Below are positions 10,360 to 22,385 of a stretch of DNA of 64,000 nucleotides, in pieces. Each line of letters begins with the position of its first letter. Position 1 is the stretch's first letter. Under the pieces are notes generated by a model. That model saw nothing but the letters and a program-made list of their open reading frames with translations, was not told where the DNA came from and made no database searches. Both the position numbers and the translations under genes were made by a program. The DNA is from Elephas maximus indicus. Lineage: Eukaryota > Chordata > Mammalia > Proboscidea > Elephantidae. The stretch covers positions 139,334,001 to 139,398,000 of the forward strand of contig NC_064820.1 of the NCBI RefSeq assembly GCF_024166365.1, given 5' to 3'.

Positions 10360-12005
10360 GTCCCCAAGAATACTTAGAAATGTTGGTGGGGACATTGGAT
10401 TTCTCACTGTAAGCAAGATGGGGACTAAGGCTCTTTTAATTTAAATATTAAAGAAGCAGTGACCAACAGGCCTATAAAACTTACTTGATAAAGTGAAATA
10501 TTTTATTTCAAAGCAAGATTGGAACTATGCTCATAAACTCCTCAAATCCAGAAACTAGAAGACCTTCTGGTGATTACTTAGTCCAAAATTTTTAATCAAC
10601 AGCTAAGAAAAAAGCCCAAAGAGTGATTTACCCAGTTATCATAGCAAATTACCAGCAGCACGTACACTTGAGGTATCAGCCAAGGGCAACCGTATCCTTC
10701 TTTATCATTGGGTTGGCTTCAAGTGAGAAAAGGAATACATATAAACCTGAATAGGTAGGGTGGCTCACAGAACTAGAGAGTTATTACTAGTTGCCTGTAT
10801 ATGTTCCTAAGCTGAGACACTAGTTAACCCATTTTAGCAATAGTCAATCCATTTATTTCAATTATATCAAAACATTATTGTATCAGGTAACTTTCTAACA
10901 ACAAATTAATGCTCTCCTTAGAATAAAGTATCATGATAAAAATATTTTTTGACATATAAAAGTGAAATTGAGTATGAAAACAGGTCCCATTTGATCATGA
11001 GAACTTCTAAAGCTTTCATTTGCTTTCCTGGAGCTTAAGCTGATTTTCAGGTGAGTTGAAATAAAGTGAACACAGTTCAGAAAATCCAGGGTCTTTACTA
11101 AGAATATGAGACTTTGGATAATTTAGTTTTGTTGTAGTCTAATTATTGTAATAAGTGATTAGACTAATTGTCAGTGAAGTTACGAAACAAAAATCAACTA
11201 AACCTTTTAATTAACTTAATTTGGAGATTTGAAGCCCATGATTTTTTTAATGGCTGAATGATGTCATAGTTCTACGGCAATCCAATACGTTCATAATAGC
11301 AATAATTTCACTTTTAAAAAATACAAAGAAAATAAAGGTGAGCTATTGTATAGAAATTGGAGTTAATAGACCTCTGAGTATTCTTCTTTTATAATAGCTA
11401 TATTTATAAGCTTAATTAAATTCAAGACAGAATTCGTCTTTGTCAACTACAAGATTTTGTAAGTAAAAATACGAAGGATATTGGCTTGCAAATGTAGTGT
11501 AGGGGAGGAGACATGGAGGTCTGGAAGAAATGAGCCCCTGAAGTATTGTAAAAAGGCACTTACTGAAAGGAATTTTAATACATTCAGAAAGGAGCTATGA
11601 GGGTATAACTCAGGGGCACATATTCAACTCTGCAAAGAGGGTCAGAAATAATAAATGTCAACATTAAAGGGGTTTCTCTGGTCCAAGTATTTATACAATA
11701 CCCAGCCGTCTCCTACTTACCTTTAGTGATAGAATTTTCTGCAATTCCAAAGTCATAGATTAAAAGCAAAACAGCACTTCTCAGAGCCCCATTTACCTTA
11801 ATTAAGAAGTTGACTTCTAGGCAAATCATATCATCCTTAAAAGGTAAGGGTGGGAAGATGTATTTAGACATACCACTTGGAATACATAGTAGAATAAATA
11901 CAAACTGGCTCATCACCTGGTTCCTTGGCCTGACTCTGATATCTCTTCAGTGTGACCTTGGACAGCTCATTTAACTTTCCTGTGTGTCATTGCCATCCAA
12001 CAAAC
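10360..12005. other. AT-rich intergenic stretch, nothing recognised
   Basis: No genes, no recognisable SINE/LINE body and no RNA gene. The ORF 11713-11916 (minus) has no domain. Confidence 0.45.
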
Positions 12006-12028
12006 ACCAAAAAAAAAAAAAAAAAAAA

Positions 12029-12173
12029 CCAGTTGCCATCAAGTGGATTCTGACTCATAGTGACCCTATAGGACAGAGTAGAATTGTACTGTCCCATAGT
12101 GTTTCCAAGGAGTGCCTGGTGGATTTGAACTGCCAATCTTTTGGTTAGCAGCCAAACTCTTAACCACTACACA
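12029..12173 (-). mobile_element. AfroSINE, short form, with A-run tail
   Basis: An A18 run (plus strand) precedes 'ccagttgccatcaagtgg', so the tail-side junction is unusual. The head is truncated after 'cttaaccactacac'. Confidence 0.85.
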
Positions 12174-14102
12174 GTTGGTCAAATAGAACTGGGTTTTTAT
12201 TTTTTTTTTTTAAAGCTTGTCAACTCTAGAATAGAAACTGATAATTATATATGGGAAAATACATATTTCTTAACTCATGGGACAATGTTTATTCTCTTAA
12301 TTAAAGAATGCTACATGAAACCATTGACCATTTGCTAAGGAATAAGAATTCATCTGAATGATAACCCTTAAAAAGTAGCAACAAAATTGGATTCATTCAT
12401 TCAGTGTAATCAGTTCCTTAAAGTCAGATATTCTGTCTTCCTTATTCACATCTAACTACCCAGTGTCCAGTACACATTAGTTCAATAAACACTAGACTGA
12501 CTATCCACTGGTAAACTTCAAAAAGGTTATTTGGGAGTTGATATAGTCATAAACAGCAAAAGTCATATTCCTGGAATAACTCCTAAATTAAGCTGAAGGG
12601 TTAAGAGTGAGGGGAAGTGGTTTGTTCCAATGTGCCCTAACCCACGCCTACAGGCCAAATTGAGAACAAGTAGTCCTGACTTTCCACATGGTTGCGTTCA
12701 GAGGACTTTATTATAAGTCAGTTCTGAAGTGAGTCGGATATCTTTTTTTTTTTTAGTTTTCATTATTATTGCCTTTTATTTTCAGTATCTTTATAAATTT
12801 TGATCTTTATCTTTGGGGGTTGGCATGAAAATGATAATATTGGCAAATTACAAGCTGCACCACTGAAAAACCAAAAAAAACCGCACCATTGTAGGCAGTA
12901 CATATTCCTAAAAATAAGATGTACAAAAAAAAAAAAAAAACAGACTTGTAAGTGTGGTTCCTCCTAACTCGAATATGTAAGTGAGGAACTACCTGTACTC
13001 CCAACCAGGCATAGGAAAAAGTAGGAAGGATTATTTTACAGGGTGCAGGGGAAAGCAGTGGTACCAATCTCCCTTCTCTTCTATTTCTCAATCTGAAATT
13101 CAAAGCGGAGTACTCTCTCTGTCCAGGTGCCTTCCCTTAGATCATGGGCAAAGATAATGACTCGCTTTGGGCTGACCAGTTGGTTACCACTGGACTCCAA
13201 CTTCAGTTGATTGTTCAAAGACCCAAAGATTCAAACAATTTTGAACACACAGCAATGTCTATCTTCTTATGATACATTCTGTGAACAGGACTGCATATTT
13301 TGATAATGTCCTCCATTCTGAATCAGAAACAGGGGCTTGCTCCTCTTGGTCCATTATCTGTACCCAGAAGTAGGGTGCTTACTTCTCCTTGTCTTATTTA
13401 CTCCCATAGCTATCTCATTTGAGTCAAGGTTCTAAGTCTTATTACCACAATTGATTTTTTCTTATGTAGTGATACAAAATTTAGGAACACTAAGAATTAA
13501 AACATTGCTGCAGTCATCGGGCATTGACTTGTATAAGGCTGTCACTTTGGCTTTTTATGATAGAACTTGCCATTCATAAACATACTGACACTTGCCCTCC
13601 TCCATTCCTCACCTCTCAAGGTGGGATAATCGCAAGTGGAACTTTGTGGCTGTAAAGGAATGTCATAAAGCTGCTTGTACCCTTTGACCCAATGATTCCA
13701 CTCCCAAAAGTTTTAATCTAAGAAAACAATTCAGAAGAAGTGAAATGTCTACAGTAGTACTGTTTATAGTAGAGTGTAATGGTTCATGAATGAAGGTGAT
13801 ATTCAAATTGCTGGCTTGTAAGACTTTTTTTTTTTAAAGACTAAATGAATGTTAGTGCTAGGGAATGGAGAAAGATGGCAGGGGCGGGGCCGCTGCGTGC
13901 AGCTGTGCTATTGTTAACTGTCCCGGAATGAGGGAGGGCTTTTTCTAATTTTCACAAAAGCACATCAACCACCTGCCAACCTGTGTGCATTCAGCCCTGT
14001 GTACCCCAGAAGGAGGCACCTTTCCCTAACACAAAATAGTACCCTGTGGCCTATAGGCAGCTCTGGTTGGGAGAGTAAAGGGGTGCATTCAGTTTTGGAT
14101 GT
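12174..14102. other. Intergenic stretch with old repeat remnants
   Basis: About 12420-12505 reads like an L2 3' end ('cagtgtccagtacacattag'). About 13640-13830 reads like an old L1 3' end ('cctttgacccaatgattcca'). A small GC-rich patch at 13878-13905 contains 'ggggcggggcc' but no exon or CpG island. No gene seen. Confidence 0.45.
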
Positions 14103-14515
14103 TGTCTTAGATACCTAGGGCTGCCATAAGAAAAATACCACAAGCAGTGGTTTTAAAGAACAGGAATTTATTGTCCCACAGTTTTGGAGGCTAGGAGTCT
14201 CAATTCAGGGTGCCAGTAGGACTATGCTCTGTCCTCTCTAGAAGAAGACCATCCCTTGTCTTTTCAACCTCTGGCAGCCCTGGACATTTCCTGGCATTTG
14301 TTGGCTTGTAGACAAATCACAGGTGTCTTCCACCTGTGAGTGTCTCTCTCTCCAAGTCTGTTTTCCCTCTTTATAAGACATCATTTGGAAGAGATTAGGT
14401 TTAGGACCCACCCTACTCCAAAAGAAAAACCTTATCCCAAATAGGGTAACATTCACAGGTACAGTGGTTAGGACTTCAACATATTTTGGGGGGAGACACA
14501 ATTCTATCCATAAGA
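14103..14515 (-). mobile_element. Solo LTR, ERVL-MaLR type, with 5 bp target duplication
   Basis: In plus orientation it begins 'tgtcttagatacctaggg' and ends 'caattctatccataaga', the reversed ends of MaLR-type LTRs. The flanks carry a perfect 5 bp repeat 'gatgt' (14098-14102 and 14516-14520). The ORF at 14238-14501 lies inside it and is not a gene. Confidence 0.82.
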
Positions 14516-14953
14516 GATGTGTTATGATTGAAGCAACTGGGGCATCTAGGGAAATCTAGGTAAGATACGGTGACCAGGACAGAGGTCTGGCTGGAGATAC
14601 GAACTTGGGGTCATCAGTGTGCAGGAGAACCAGTAGCTATCTTGGTGTACAAGGATACTCTATTTCATCAAATCTATGAAGCCATCAATCGTAAGATGCA
14701 AACTGACTTCACAGACGGTAGAATGTGAAAATATAGGCATCTTAGAATTGATGATATCCAGTAAATGGAAACTATTGCTACTGCCCCTAGTGGCCCTATG
14801 TTTTATGAAGAGCAAAATAGAAAAGGTATGGGAAGACTATGTGGGTAAACAAAAAAGGTAGAAAGAAGAAGACTTCAACCGTCCTTGGAGATGTAGCCTC
14901 CCCACAATTGGACTAACCTTTTGACCATGCTCTCTGCTGACCATACTTATTCA

Positions 14954-15660
14954 AACTGTATGTTGAGCAAATAATCCGAGAAACTGGACTATATAAAGAA
15001 GAAAGGAACATCAGAATTGGAGAAAGACTCATTAACAATCTGTGTTGTTGTTATTGTTAGGTGCCATCAAATCAGTGCCGACTCATAGCAACCACATATG
15101 TAAAACAGAACAAAACGTTGCAGGAAATCCAACGATGTATCACATTGGGCAAATCTGTTGCAAAAGACCTCTTTAAAGTGTTCAAAAGCAAAGACATCAC
15201 TTTAAGGACTAAGGTGCACCTGACCCAAGCCATGGTGTTTTCAATTGCATCATACGCATGAGAAAGCTGGAAAATGAATAAGGAAGACCAAAGAATTTAG
15301 AATTATGATGTCGGCAAAGAATATTGAATATACCATGGACTGCCAGAAGAACTAACAACTTTGTCTTGGAAGAAGTAGACCCAGAATGCTCCTTAGAAGC
15401 AAGAATGGTGAGACTTCATCTCACATACTTTGGACATGTTGTCAGGAGGGACCAGTCCCTGGAGAAGGACATCATGCTTGGTAGAGAGTCAGTGAAAAAG
15501 AGGAAGACCTCCAACGAGATAGGTTGATACAGTGGCTGCAACAACAGGCTCAAACTTAGCAATGATTGTGAGGATGGTGCAGGATACAGCAGTATTTCCT
15601 TCCGTTGTACACAGGGGTCGCTATGAGTCAGAACCAACTGGACAGCACCTACCAACAACT
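14954..15660 (+). mobile_element. RTE-clade LINE, rearranged copy
   Basis: 14954-15042 is plus-strand RT sequence (words EQIIRETGLYKEE). About 15043-15122 is the reversed RTE 3' tail ('gttaggtgccatcaaatcag'). 15123-15660 resumes the plus-strand RT-ORF C-terminal region (LGKSVAKDLFKVFKSKDITL) to the 3' end 'atgagtcagaaccaactgga'. About 250 bp of the expected interior, including the YADD catalytic block, is missing at the junction. Confidence 0.8.
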
Positions 15661-15677
15661 CTGCTATTCATTCTTAA

Positions 15678-15726
15678 ATTTATATATATATATTTTTTTA
15701 TGTGTATATATATATATATATATATG
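15678..15726 (+). repeat. (TA)n microsatellite
   Basis: Alternating TA runs at 15679-15692 and 15705-15724, interrupted by a T-run. It directly follows the 3' end of the RTE copy. Confidence 0.9.
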
Positions 15727-16479
15727 AAAAACAATCACATTTCAGTTATATGACAAGGATTGACATTCTAAGTGAAACAGGGATAAAGACTCAAAGGGGA
15801 AAATAAGAAATGAAATTATAGCAAAGAAGTTAAGCCAATGAACACATTTCAGATGAAGAAAATAAAATTTTACAGATAAATTGACACTGTCTTTCGTACC
15901 TTCTGCAGCCCTGTTTCCCACAGGTAATGATGATCATGAAGTGGGTGTGGGTCCTTTCCAGTCCATGCTTTGTACCTTCATTACATGCACATAGCCATAA
16001 AAAAGTCTTGTTTCATGTGTTTTGAATTTTTTGATATAAATTATATCATACTGGAAATTTCTGAAGTGCTCCACTCCCCCAATTTTTCCCATCTCAACCA
16101 TTTTAGGTGAGTTATGTATTGGTAGGGAGAAATGACCAACATATCTACTGTGAAATTGAATGTTTATCATTTAATTAGAAAAGGGTGTCATATTTTATCA
16201 GAATCAGAATGTCCATAGAGGGCAGGAGCAGATGCAAGTGTACTTGCCTTGGCCTCTTCCCCAGTATCTAGCTCCATAACGCAGGACAATATCCAGGAAC
16301 ACACAGGGTGGGTCTTGAAGCAGCTAAGAAAACAGCCACATTCTTACCTACGCTATTGCCCTTTAATATTCTTTCTTACAGCATCATTTAAAATAACATT
16401 TACAAATACAGCCCCTCTAGTTCTTGAAACTCTCAGTAAAGACAAATCCTCCTGGAGGTGGAGAAATCTGAGGCAGTGC
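15727..16479. other. Intergenic, nothing recognised
   Basis: No gene, RNA gene or nameable repeat was seen in this AT-rich stretch between two RTE copies. Confidence 0.4.
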
Positions 16480-19400
16480 CTTGCTGTTTGGGGCCAGCGA
16501 GTTGGTTCCAACTCAGAATGACCCTATATACCACAGAACGAAACCCTGCCCTGTCCTGCACCATGCTCACAATCATTGTTATGCTTCAACACATTTTTGC
16601 AGCCATGGTGTCAATCATTGAGGGTCTTCCTCTTTTTTGCTGACCCTCTACTTCACCAAGCATGATGTCCTTCTCCAGGGACTGATCCCTTCTGACAACA
16701 TGTGCAAAGTATGTAAGACGTAGTTTCACCATCCTTGCTTCCACGGAGCATTCTGGCTGTACTTCTTCCAAGACAGACTTGTTCATTCTTTTGGCAGTCC
16801 AAGGTATATTGAATGTTCTTCGCCAACACCACAATTCAAAGGCATCAATTTTTCTTTGGTCTTCCTTATTCATTGTCCAGCTTTCATAAGCAAATGATGC
16901 AATTGAAAATACCATGGCTTGGGTCAGGCACACCTTAGTCTTCAAGGTGACATCTTTTCTTTTGAACACTTTAAAGAGGTCTTTTGCAGCAGATTTGCCC
17001 AATGCAATGCATCTTTGGATTTCTTGACTGCTGCTTCCATGGCTGTTGATTGTGGATCCAAGTAAAATGAAATCCTTGACAATGTCAATATTTTCTCCAT
17101 TTATTATGATGTTGCTTATTGGTCCAGTTGTGAGGATTTTTGTTTTCTTTATGTTGAGGCGTAATCCATTCGGAAGGCTGTGGTCTTTGATCTTCATTAG
17201 TAAGTGCTTCAAGTCCCCTTCACTTTCAGCAAGCAAGGTTGTGTCATCTGCATAAGGCAGGTTGTTAATGAGTCTTCCTCCAGTCCAGATGCCCTGTTCT
17301 TTTTCATATAGTCCAGCTTCTTGGAATATTTGCTCACCATGCAGATTGAGTAGGTGTGGTGAAAGATACGACCCTGACACACACCTTTCCTGATATTAAA
17401 CCACACAGTATCCCTTGTTCCGTCCAAACAACTGTCTCTTGATCTATGTGCAGGTTCCTCATGAGCACAATTGTGGCTGTTCTGGAATTCCCATTCTTTA
17501 CAATGCTAACCATAATTTGTTATGATCCATACAGTTGAATGCCTTTGCATAGTCGATAAAACAAAGGAAAACATCCTTCTGGTATTCTCTGCTTTCAGCC
17601 AGGGTCTATCTGACATCAGCAACGATATCCCTGGTTCCACGTACTCTTCTGAATCCAGTCTGAATTTCTGGCAGTTCCCTGTCGATATACTGCTGTAGCT
17701 GCTTTTGAATGATCTTCAGCAAAATTTTGCTTGTGTGTGATATTAATATTGTTCAATAATTTCTGCCTTTGGTTGGATCACCTTTCTTGGGAATAAGCAT
17801 AAATATGGATCTCTTCCAGTTAGTTGGCCAGGAAGCTGTCTTTCATATTTCTTGGCATAGACAAGTGAATACTTCCAGCACTGCGCCATTTGTTGAAACA
17901 TCTCAATTGATATTCCATCAATTCCTGGAGCCTTGTTTTTCACCAATGCCGTCAGTGCAGCTTGGACTTCTTCCTTCAGTACCGTTGGTTCCGGATCACA
18001 TGCTACCTCCTGAAATGGTTGAACATCAACCAATTCTCTTTGGTATAATGCCTCTGTGTATTCCTTCCATCTTCTTTTGATGCTTCCTGCATTGTTTAAT
18101 ATTTTCCCCACAGAATCCTTCATTACTGCAACTTGAGGCTTGAATTTTTTCTTCAGTTCTTTCAGCTTGAGAAACGCCCAGTGTGTCCATCACTTTTGGT
18201 TTTCTATCTCCAGCTCTTTGTACATGTCATTATAATACTTTGTCTTCTCAAGGGGCCCTTTGAAATCTTCTGTTCAATTACTTTACTTCATCATTTCTTT
18301 CTTTTGCTTTAGCTGCTCAACGTTCATGAGCAAGTTTCAGAGTTTCTTCTGACATCCATTTTGGTCTTTTCTTTCTTTCCTGTCTTTTTAACAACCTCTT
18401 GCTGTATTCATGTATGATGTCCTCATTGTCATTCCACAACTCGTCTGGTCTTCAGTCATTAGTGTTCAATGTATCAAATCTATTCTTGAGATGGTCTCTA
18501 AATTTCAGGTGGGATATATTCAAAGTTGTACTTTGCCTCTCATGGTCTCGTTCTGATTTTCTTCAGTTTCAACTTGAACTCACATATGAGCAATTGATGG
18601 TCTCTTCCACAGTTGCCCCTGGCCTTGTTTTGAGTGATGATACTGAGCTTTTCCATAGTATCTTTTCACAGATGTAGTCGATTTGATTCCTGGGTAGTCC
18701 ATCTGGCAAGGTCTATGTGTACAGTCGCCATTTATGTTGGTAGAAAAAGGTATTTGCAATGAAGAAGTCATTGGTCTTGTAAAATTCTATCATGTGATCT
18801 GCAGCATCGTTTCTATCACGAAGGCCATATTTTCCAACTACCAACCCTTCTTCTTTTCCAACTTTTGCATTCCAACCACCAGTAATTATCAATGCATCCT
18901 GATTAATGTTTGATCAATTTCAGACTGCAGAAGCTGGTAAACATCTTCAATTTCTTCCTCTTTGGCCTTAGTGGTTAATGCATAAATTTGAATAATAGCT
19001 GTGTTAACTGGTCTTCCTTATAGGCGTATGGGTATTATCCTATCACTGACAGTGTTGTACTTCAGGATAGATCTTGAAATGTTCTTTTTGACAATGAATG
19101 CAACCCCATTCCTCCTCAAGCTGTCATTCCCAGCATAGTAGACTATACGATTGTCCAATTCAAAATGACCAATACCCGTCCATTTCAGCTCACTAATGCC
19201 TAGGATATCGGTGTTTATGCGTTCCATTTCATTTTTGACCATTTCCAATTTTCCTAGATTTGTTCTTCATACATTCCAGGTTCCAATTAGTAATGGATGT
19301 TCGCAGCTGTTTCTTCTCATTTTGAGTCAAACCACATCAGCAAATGAAGTTCCTGATAGCTTGACTCCATCCGTGTCATTAAGGTCAACAAACTGACGGA
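16480..19400 (-). mobile_element. RTE-clade LINE, nearly full length (about 2.9 kb)
   Basis: The longest RTE in the window. Its 3' end ('gccagcgagttggttccaac', plus orientation) is at 16480 and its 5' region at about 19400. The order on the minus strand is 5' leader, AP-endonuclease domain (ILGISELKWTG, about 19190), fingers (KNKAPGIDGISIEMFQQ, about 17940), palm with the catalytic YADD box at 17243-17254, then the C-terminal region ending SLEKDIMLG. The reading frame is broken in several places, so it cannot be active. Confidence 0.9.
16586..19248 (-). pseudogene. RTE ORF remnant: AP-endonuclease plus reverse transcriptase
   Basis: This element copied itself by target-primed reverse transcription: the endonuclease nicks the target and the RT extends it. 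Open segments visible on the minus strand are 19018-19248 (endonuclease N-terminus, 76 aa), 17743-18123 (fingers, 126 aa) and 16586-17380 (264 aa with YADDTTLLAES and the C-terminal region). They lie in different frames with stops between, so at least several indels or nonsense changes have occurred. The segments 18399-18677 and 18580-18771 are the same region in other frames. Dead copy. Confidence 0.85.
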
Positions 19401-19569
19401 CACATGGGGGATCAAATGGTTAATCACGTTAATTTTGCAGATGGGAATAAATTGCAGGAAGCATAGAGAAAAATTAATTTTTATTCAACATAGTCCCATG
19501 AAACCATGACCCTAAATCTCCAAACCAAGGAAGCAAATTCCATGAGGTGTTTGGTTGTACATAAGCAGC
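19401..19569. other. Short spacer between RTE and L1
   Basis: Sequence between the 5' end of the RTE copy and the start of the old L1 block. No gene. Confidence 0.35.
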
Positions 19570-21330
19570 CTCAGCAGCTAATCTTCTTTTGTTGTTGTAA
19601 ATACATCATACTTTTGTCAGTTCAACTTTTTACAGGTGTACAACTTATGGACAGCAATAATTGTCTGTATAACCCTACCCTTCATCAATGCAATTTTCCA
19701 TCACTGTTGACCCCCCTTTTCTCCCTCCATCCCACCCCTGCTAACCACTACTAAACTTTCTTCTCTATACATTTGCCTTTTCTTGTCATTTTATATAAGT
19801 GAGATCATACAATATTTGTCCTTTTGCAATTGGCTTTTTTCACTCAGCATAATATCTTCAAGCTCCATCCTTGCTGGAGCACATTTTAAACTTTATTTCT
19901 CCTGCTGGTTGAGCGGTATTTCATTTTATCAATGTACCACATTTTGCTTATCCATTCATCTGTTGATGGCATTTAGGTTGCTTCCACATTTTGGCTGTTG
20001 TGAACAGTACTGCAATGAACATTGGTGTATAAGTCTTTTGAGTCTCTGCTTTCAAGACTTTTGGGCACATACCTAGGAGTGGAATTACTCGGCCATATGA
20101 TCATTCTATTTTTCGTTTTTTGAGGAACCGCCACACTGTTTTCCACAACAGCTGTACCATTTTGCATTCCTATCAGCAATGGATAAGGGTTCCAATTTTC
20201 CCACATCTATGCCAACATTTGTTATTTCCTATTCTGTGGCTTTTTTTTTTAATCTTAGCCATTGTCTTAGTCATCTAGTGCTGCTATAACAGAAATGCCA
20301 CAAGTGGATGGCTTTAACAAGAGAAATTTATTTCTTCACCGTAAAGTAGGCTAAGTCCAAATTCAGGAAGTCAGCTCGAGGGCAAGGCTTTCTCTCTGTC
20401 GGCCTCATTAGTGTTCCCCCCGGCTAGGAGCTTCTTCACGCAGTGACCCCGGATCCAAAGGACACTCTCTGCTCCCAGCACTGCTTTCTTGGTGGTATGA
20501 GGTCCCCCGTCTCTCTGCTCGCTTCTCTCTTTTATATCTCAAGAGATTACCTCAAGACACAATCCAATCTTGTAGACTGAGTCCTGCCTCACTAACACAA
20601 CTGCCACCCATCCTCCCTCATTAACATCATAGAGGCAGGATTTACAACATGTAGGAAAGTCACACAATACCAGGAATCATGACCCAGTCAAACTGATACA
20701 CTTTTTTTTTTTTTGGTGGGGGGGACATTATTCAATCCATGACAGCCATCATAGTAAGAGTGAAACGGTATCACACTGTGGTTTTGATTTGCATCCCTCT
20801 GATGGCTTATGATGCTGAGCATCTTTTCATGTGTTTGATGGCTATTCGAATATCCCCTTTGGTGAAATATCTATTCAGATCCTTTGCCCATTTTATGACC
20901 GGGTTGTCTTTTTGTTATTGAGTTGTCAGAGTTTTATACATTAGTTATTTTCAAATATGTGGTTTCCAAAGATTCTCCCAGTTGGTAGCTTGTCTTTTCC
21001 CTTGTTTAGTAAAGTCTTTTAATGAACAAAACTTAAGATTTATAAGGTCCCCTTTATTTATTTTGTTTTTGCTGTTTGTGCTTGTTATTGTATTAGATAA
21101 CCCATTCTGGAAATCTAGGCCCGAGAGCATTTCCCCTTATTTTTCTTCTAAGAGGTATTGTCAGTCTCTTTAACTTTAGCCTTCTGGTTGGTGTGTATTA
21201 GTATCTTATTCTGGTTTTAATCTGCATTTCCTTGACTACTAATGATGTTGAGTACTTGTTCACATGCTTATTGGCCATTAATATATCTTCATTTGTGAAA
21301 TGTCTTTTCAAACTTTTGCCCCCCCCCCTT
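19570..21330 (-). mobile_element. Old L1 3' region, interrupted by a solo LTR
   Basis: Reversed L1 3' UTR wording throughout ('ccattcatctgttgatggca', 'gaacagtactgcaatgaaca', 'ggttttgatttgcatcc', 'cctttgcccattttatgac'). The block is split by the LTR at 20263-20744. At about 21183-21330 the same L1 region begins again ('ttaatctgcatttccttgac'), so two old L1 copies abut. ORFs inside are translations of the repeat. Confidence 0.8.
20263..20744 (-). mobile_element. Solo LTR (TATA-containing family) inserted in L1, perfect 5 bp duplication
   Basis: Plus orientation starts 'tgtcttagtcatctagtg' and ends 'caatccatgaca'. It is flanked on both sides by 'gccat' (20258-20262 and 20745-20749), and the L1 sequence reads through if one copy is removed. 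On the minus strand TATAAAAG lies at 20529-20536. It is about 480 bp and the same family as 60406-60896. Confidence 0.92.
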
Positions 21331-21512
21331 TTTTTAAAACTGGGTTGTTTGTCATCTTATTACTAAACCAACTTCTTTTTTTAATATTAGAAAAACAAAT
21401 ATTTGGTGAGAATGGGGTGAATTGTGTGTATGCTAATTCTAACATTTTGACAGGAATCTCAGGTTATATGCCAACCTGTTTTATTTCATTAATATACTTT
21501 ATTTGGTTTAAA

Positions 21513-21752
21513 GGCGTCCTGGTGGTGGAACTGTTAAGCACTCAGCTGCTAACCGAAAGGTTGATGGTTTGAACCTACCATCCACTCCATGGGAGAAACC
21601 CAGACCCAACCCAGTGCCATCGAGTCGAAGGCCTGGCAATACACTTCCTTAAAGATGAAAGCCTGGGAAAGCCTATGGGGCAGTTCTACTCTGTCCTACA
21701 GGATCACTTAAGTTGGAACCATCTCAATGGCACACAACAACAACATTTGGTT
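21513..21752 (+). mobile_element. AfroSINE, long form, with a tiny SINE-end insertion
   Basis: Full-length plus copy from 'ggcgtcctggtggtgg' to the tail 'cacacaacaacaaca'. Between 'gggagaaa' and 'ggcctggcaat' there is an extra piece of about 30 bp (21599-21629) that reads like the reversed extreme 3' end of an AfroSINE. Confidence 0.9.
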
Positions 21753-22142
21753 TAAAGACTAATAGTTTTATTAGGTTAAAAGTTATGAGGTAGAAAAGAA
21801 TCTTAAAGGAGCACAAATTACATGAAAAGATAAGTTTAATGATGACCAAAATGACTTAAAATAGCTATTTTCTAATATTAAACATTTTATACATACATAT
21901 TTAAATAATGGGGAAAAAACAAAACTCCATTAAAAGGCAAAATATGAATAAGCAACTAATTCCAGTATTTCTTCTTATTCCTTGATCCTAGTTTTGTTCC
22001 TTGCTGTTCATTATTGATAGACATCTTACTGAAAGGCATTCACATTACATAATTGTTTAAAGCAGATAAAGATGGTAGTTTAAAATTGTTTCCTAAACCA
22101 GTGGCTCTCTACATCTTTGCTCAGTTCCTACCCTCAGAGATT
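21753..22142. other. AT-rich spacer, nothing recognised
   Basis: No gene or nameable repeat. Confidence 0.4.
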
Positions 22143-22385
22143 ACTTTAACCTAGAGGTCAGCAAACTAGAGCCTGCAGGCCAAATCCAGCCCATGGCCTG
22201 TTTTTTGTACAGCCAGAAAGCTAAGAATGGTTTTATACTTTTTTATAGAGTTGTTAAAAAAAAAAAAAAGAAAGAAAAGAAATATGCTACAGAGACCGTA
22301 TGTAACATGCAAAACCTAAAATATTTACTATGTGGCCATTTATAAAAAATGTTTTCTGACCCGATTTAACCCATCATTGTTCTTT
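22143..22385 (-). mobile_element. hAT-type nonautonomous transposon remnant
   Basis: Starts 'agaggtcagcaaactagagc' and 'aggccaaatccagcccatgg', the wording of the same transposon family as 36336-36558. The interior is diverged and contains an A-run. The right end is poorly defined. Confidence 0.6.

Noticed and set aside
13878..13905. GC-rich patch with 'ggggcggggcc' as a promoter or CpG island
   Set aside because: Too short, isolated in AT-rich DNA, and no exon or transcript start features nearby.
17046..18080. Plus-strand ORFs opposite the RTE copy (e.g. 17769-18080)
   Set aside because: Antisense shadows of the RTE reverse transcriptase.
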